From Cyanobacteriota bacterium (GTDB lineage: Bacteria; Cyanobacteriota; Cyanobacteriia; PCC-6307; Cyanobiaceae), in NCBI GenBank assembly GCA_947463165.1, contig CANHSW010000126.1, positions 1 through 6,488 of the forward strand: DNA of 6,488 bases, read 5' to 3'. Below, in pieces: positions 5,930 to 6,488 of the stretch. A program made the translations under genes and the position numbers. The notes beneath the pieces are model-generated. The model did no database searches. It saw nothing but the letters and a program-made list of their open reading frames with translations, and was not told the DNA's origin. Each line of letters begins with the position of its first letter. Position 1 is the stretch's first letter.

Positions 5930-5964
5930 CCCCAAATGAAAATGGGAGCCATTATCATTTGGGG
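5930..5964. promoter_or_regulatory. 35-bp palindrome: candidate Zur operator before the porin and possible terminator
   Basis: CCCCAAATGAAAATGG (5930-5945) is the reverse complement of CCATTATCATTTGGGG (5949-5964) apart from one A/A mismatch, with only GAG between. Its core, 5941-5957, equals the znuA operator candidate at 16 of 17 bases. In RNA it would form a long stem with GC clamps, but no U-run follows. It starts 10 bases after the small lipoprotein stop and about 90 bases before the porin start. It may both end the first transcript and control the second. Confidence 0.68.
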
Positions 5965-6050
5965 CAGATGCCGCCTCCCGAGCTTCGCCAGGGGCTCTGG
6001 GGTAGCTAATCAAGCGATCCCGATCGCCACCATCCCCATTTAGGCAACCG

Positions 6051-6488
6051 ATGGCCCAACCTCATTTGCACCGGTTCGCCCGAGGTCTGCTGCTGGCTGC
6101 AGCCCTTGTTCCGGTTGCAGCCGCTGCTACTGCCGCTGCCGGGGCCGAACAAAATCTTCAGGAATTGGGCCGCTATGGCGATCCGGCGGCCAGCAAGGAG
6201 CAGGTAGCTGGCATCTCCCAGTTTGCCGATCTGCGGCCCACCGACTGGGCCTACCAGGCCCTCTCAAACCTGATCGAGCGCTACGGCTGCGTTGCCGGCT
6301 ACGCCAATGGCAGCTTCCAAGGCGGCCAGACGATCAGCCGCTATGAAGCCGCAGCCCTGCTCAACGCCTGCCTCGATCGAGTCACCGAGGTGACCGATCA
6401 GCTTAAAAAGCTAATCAAGGAATTCGAGCAGGAACTCGCCGTACTGCGCGGCCGGGTGGATGGCCTGGAAGCTCGGCTGGGGGAGCTG
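6051..6488 (+). CDS. SLH-domain outer-membrane porin (cyanobacterial iron-uptake porin/Som family), N-terminal part, cut by window edge
   Basis: The first 146 residues are visible and the frame is open at the right edge. A signal peptide (about 1-32, FARGLLLAAALVPVAAAA) is followed by one SLH domain at about 54-115. It carries the cyanobacterial porin signature FADLRPTDWAYQAL, ERYGCVAGYANGSF and SRYEAAALLNACLDR, including the two cysteines Cys80 and Cys107 usual in this family. The SLH domain normally anchors the porin to the peptidoglycan-linked polymer. Residues 112-146 form a heptad-like coiled coil (VTDQLKKLIKEFEQELAVL). The missing part should be a beta-barrel of several hundred residues. 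Automatic annotation often calls these iron-uptake porins, but the candidate Zur operator about 90 bp upstream suggests a zinc-responsive member. The ATG at 6051 is the first start before the signal peptide; only a weak AGG precedes it. Confidence 0.9.
   Translation, partial: MAQPHLHRFARGLLLAAALVPVAAAATAAAGAEQNLQELGRYGDPAASKEQVAGISQFADLRPTDWAYQALSNLIERYGCVAGYANGSFQGGQTISRYEAAALLNACLDRVTEVTDQLKKLIKEFEQELAVLRGRVDGLEARLGEL

Noticed and set aside
5597..6043. Plus-strand frame of 148 codons across the small lipoprotein and the palindrome
   Set aside because: Ser/Pro/Ala-rich out-of-frame reading; the overlapping frame with signal peptide and Cys is the better gene.

Overview
The window looks like a GC-rich picocyanobacterial chromosome of the Synechococcus/Cyanobium type. 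Three things point there: a porin with a signal peptide, one SLH domain and a coiled coil; a Fur-family regulator next to znuACB; and frequent GTG/TTG starts with weak Shine-Dalgarno sequences. The genus is inferred from protein style, not from a marker gene. Nearly everything recognisable fits one theme, zinc acquisition.

Layout. Positions 1-1383 (minus strand) hold an ArsP_1/YraQ-type permease and, overlapping its end, the N-terminal part of its usual partner, a TIGR03943/DUF1980 membrane protein that runs off the left edge. Divergent from them, zur (1470-1928, plus strand) encodes the zinc-sensing repressor. It converges on znuB. The minus-strand cluster znuA-znuC-znuB (4641 down to 1955) encodes a complete zinc ABC importer: lipoprotein binding protein, ATPase and permease. 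Upstream of znuA on the same strand, beyond a 220-bp non-coding gap with short repeats, lies a PKHD-type Fe(II)/2-oxoglutarate dioxygenase (4894-5559). Divergent from that, on the plus strand, come an 84-aa acidic, Gly-Glu-repeat lipoprotein (5665-5919) and the start of an SLH-domain outer-membrane porin (6051 to the right edge).

The strongest new observation is a nearly identical 17-bp element, AATGGGARCCATTATCA, at the znuA start region (4654-4670) and between the small lipoprotein and the porin (5941-5957). It has inverted-repeat symmetry with an ATTATCA half-site of Fur/Zur type, so it is a good candidate Zur operator. It would tie the outer-membrane porin to the inner-membrane importer. 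At the porin the element sits inside a much longer 35-bp palindrome that could also end transcription of the lipoprotein gene.

A working model: when zinc is scarce Zur leaves both operators, the porin lets zinc through the outer membrane, ZnuA captures it and ZnuBC imports it. The small acidic lipoprotein, the dioxygenase and the permease/TIGR03943 pair are possible extra parts whose roles cannot be read from sequence. I saw no tRNA, rRNA, CRISPR array, transposase or attachment site.
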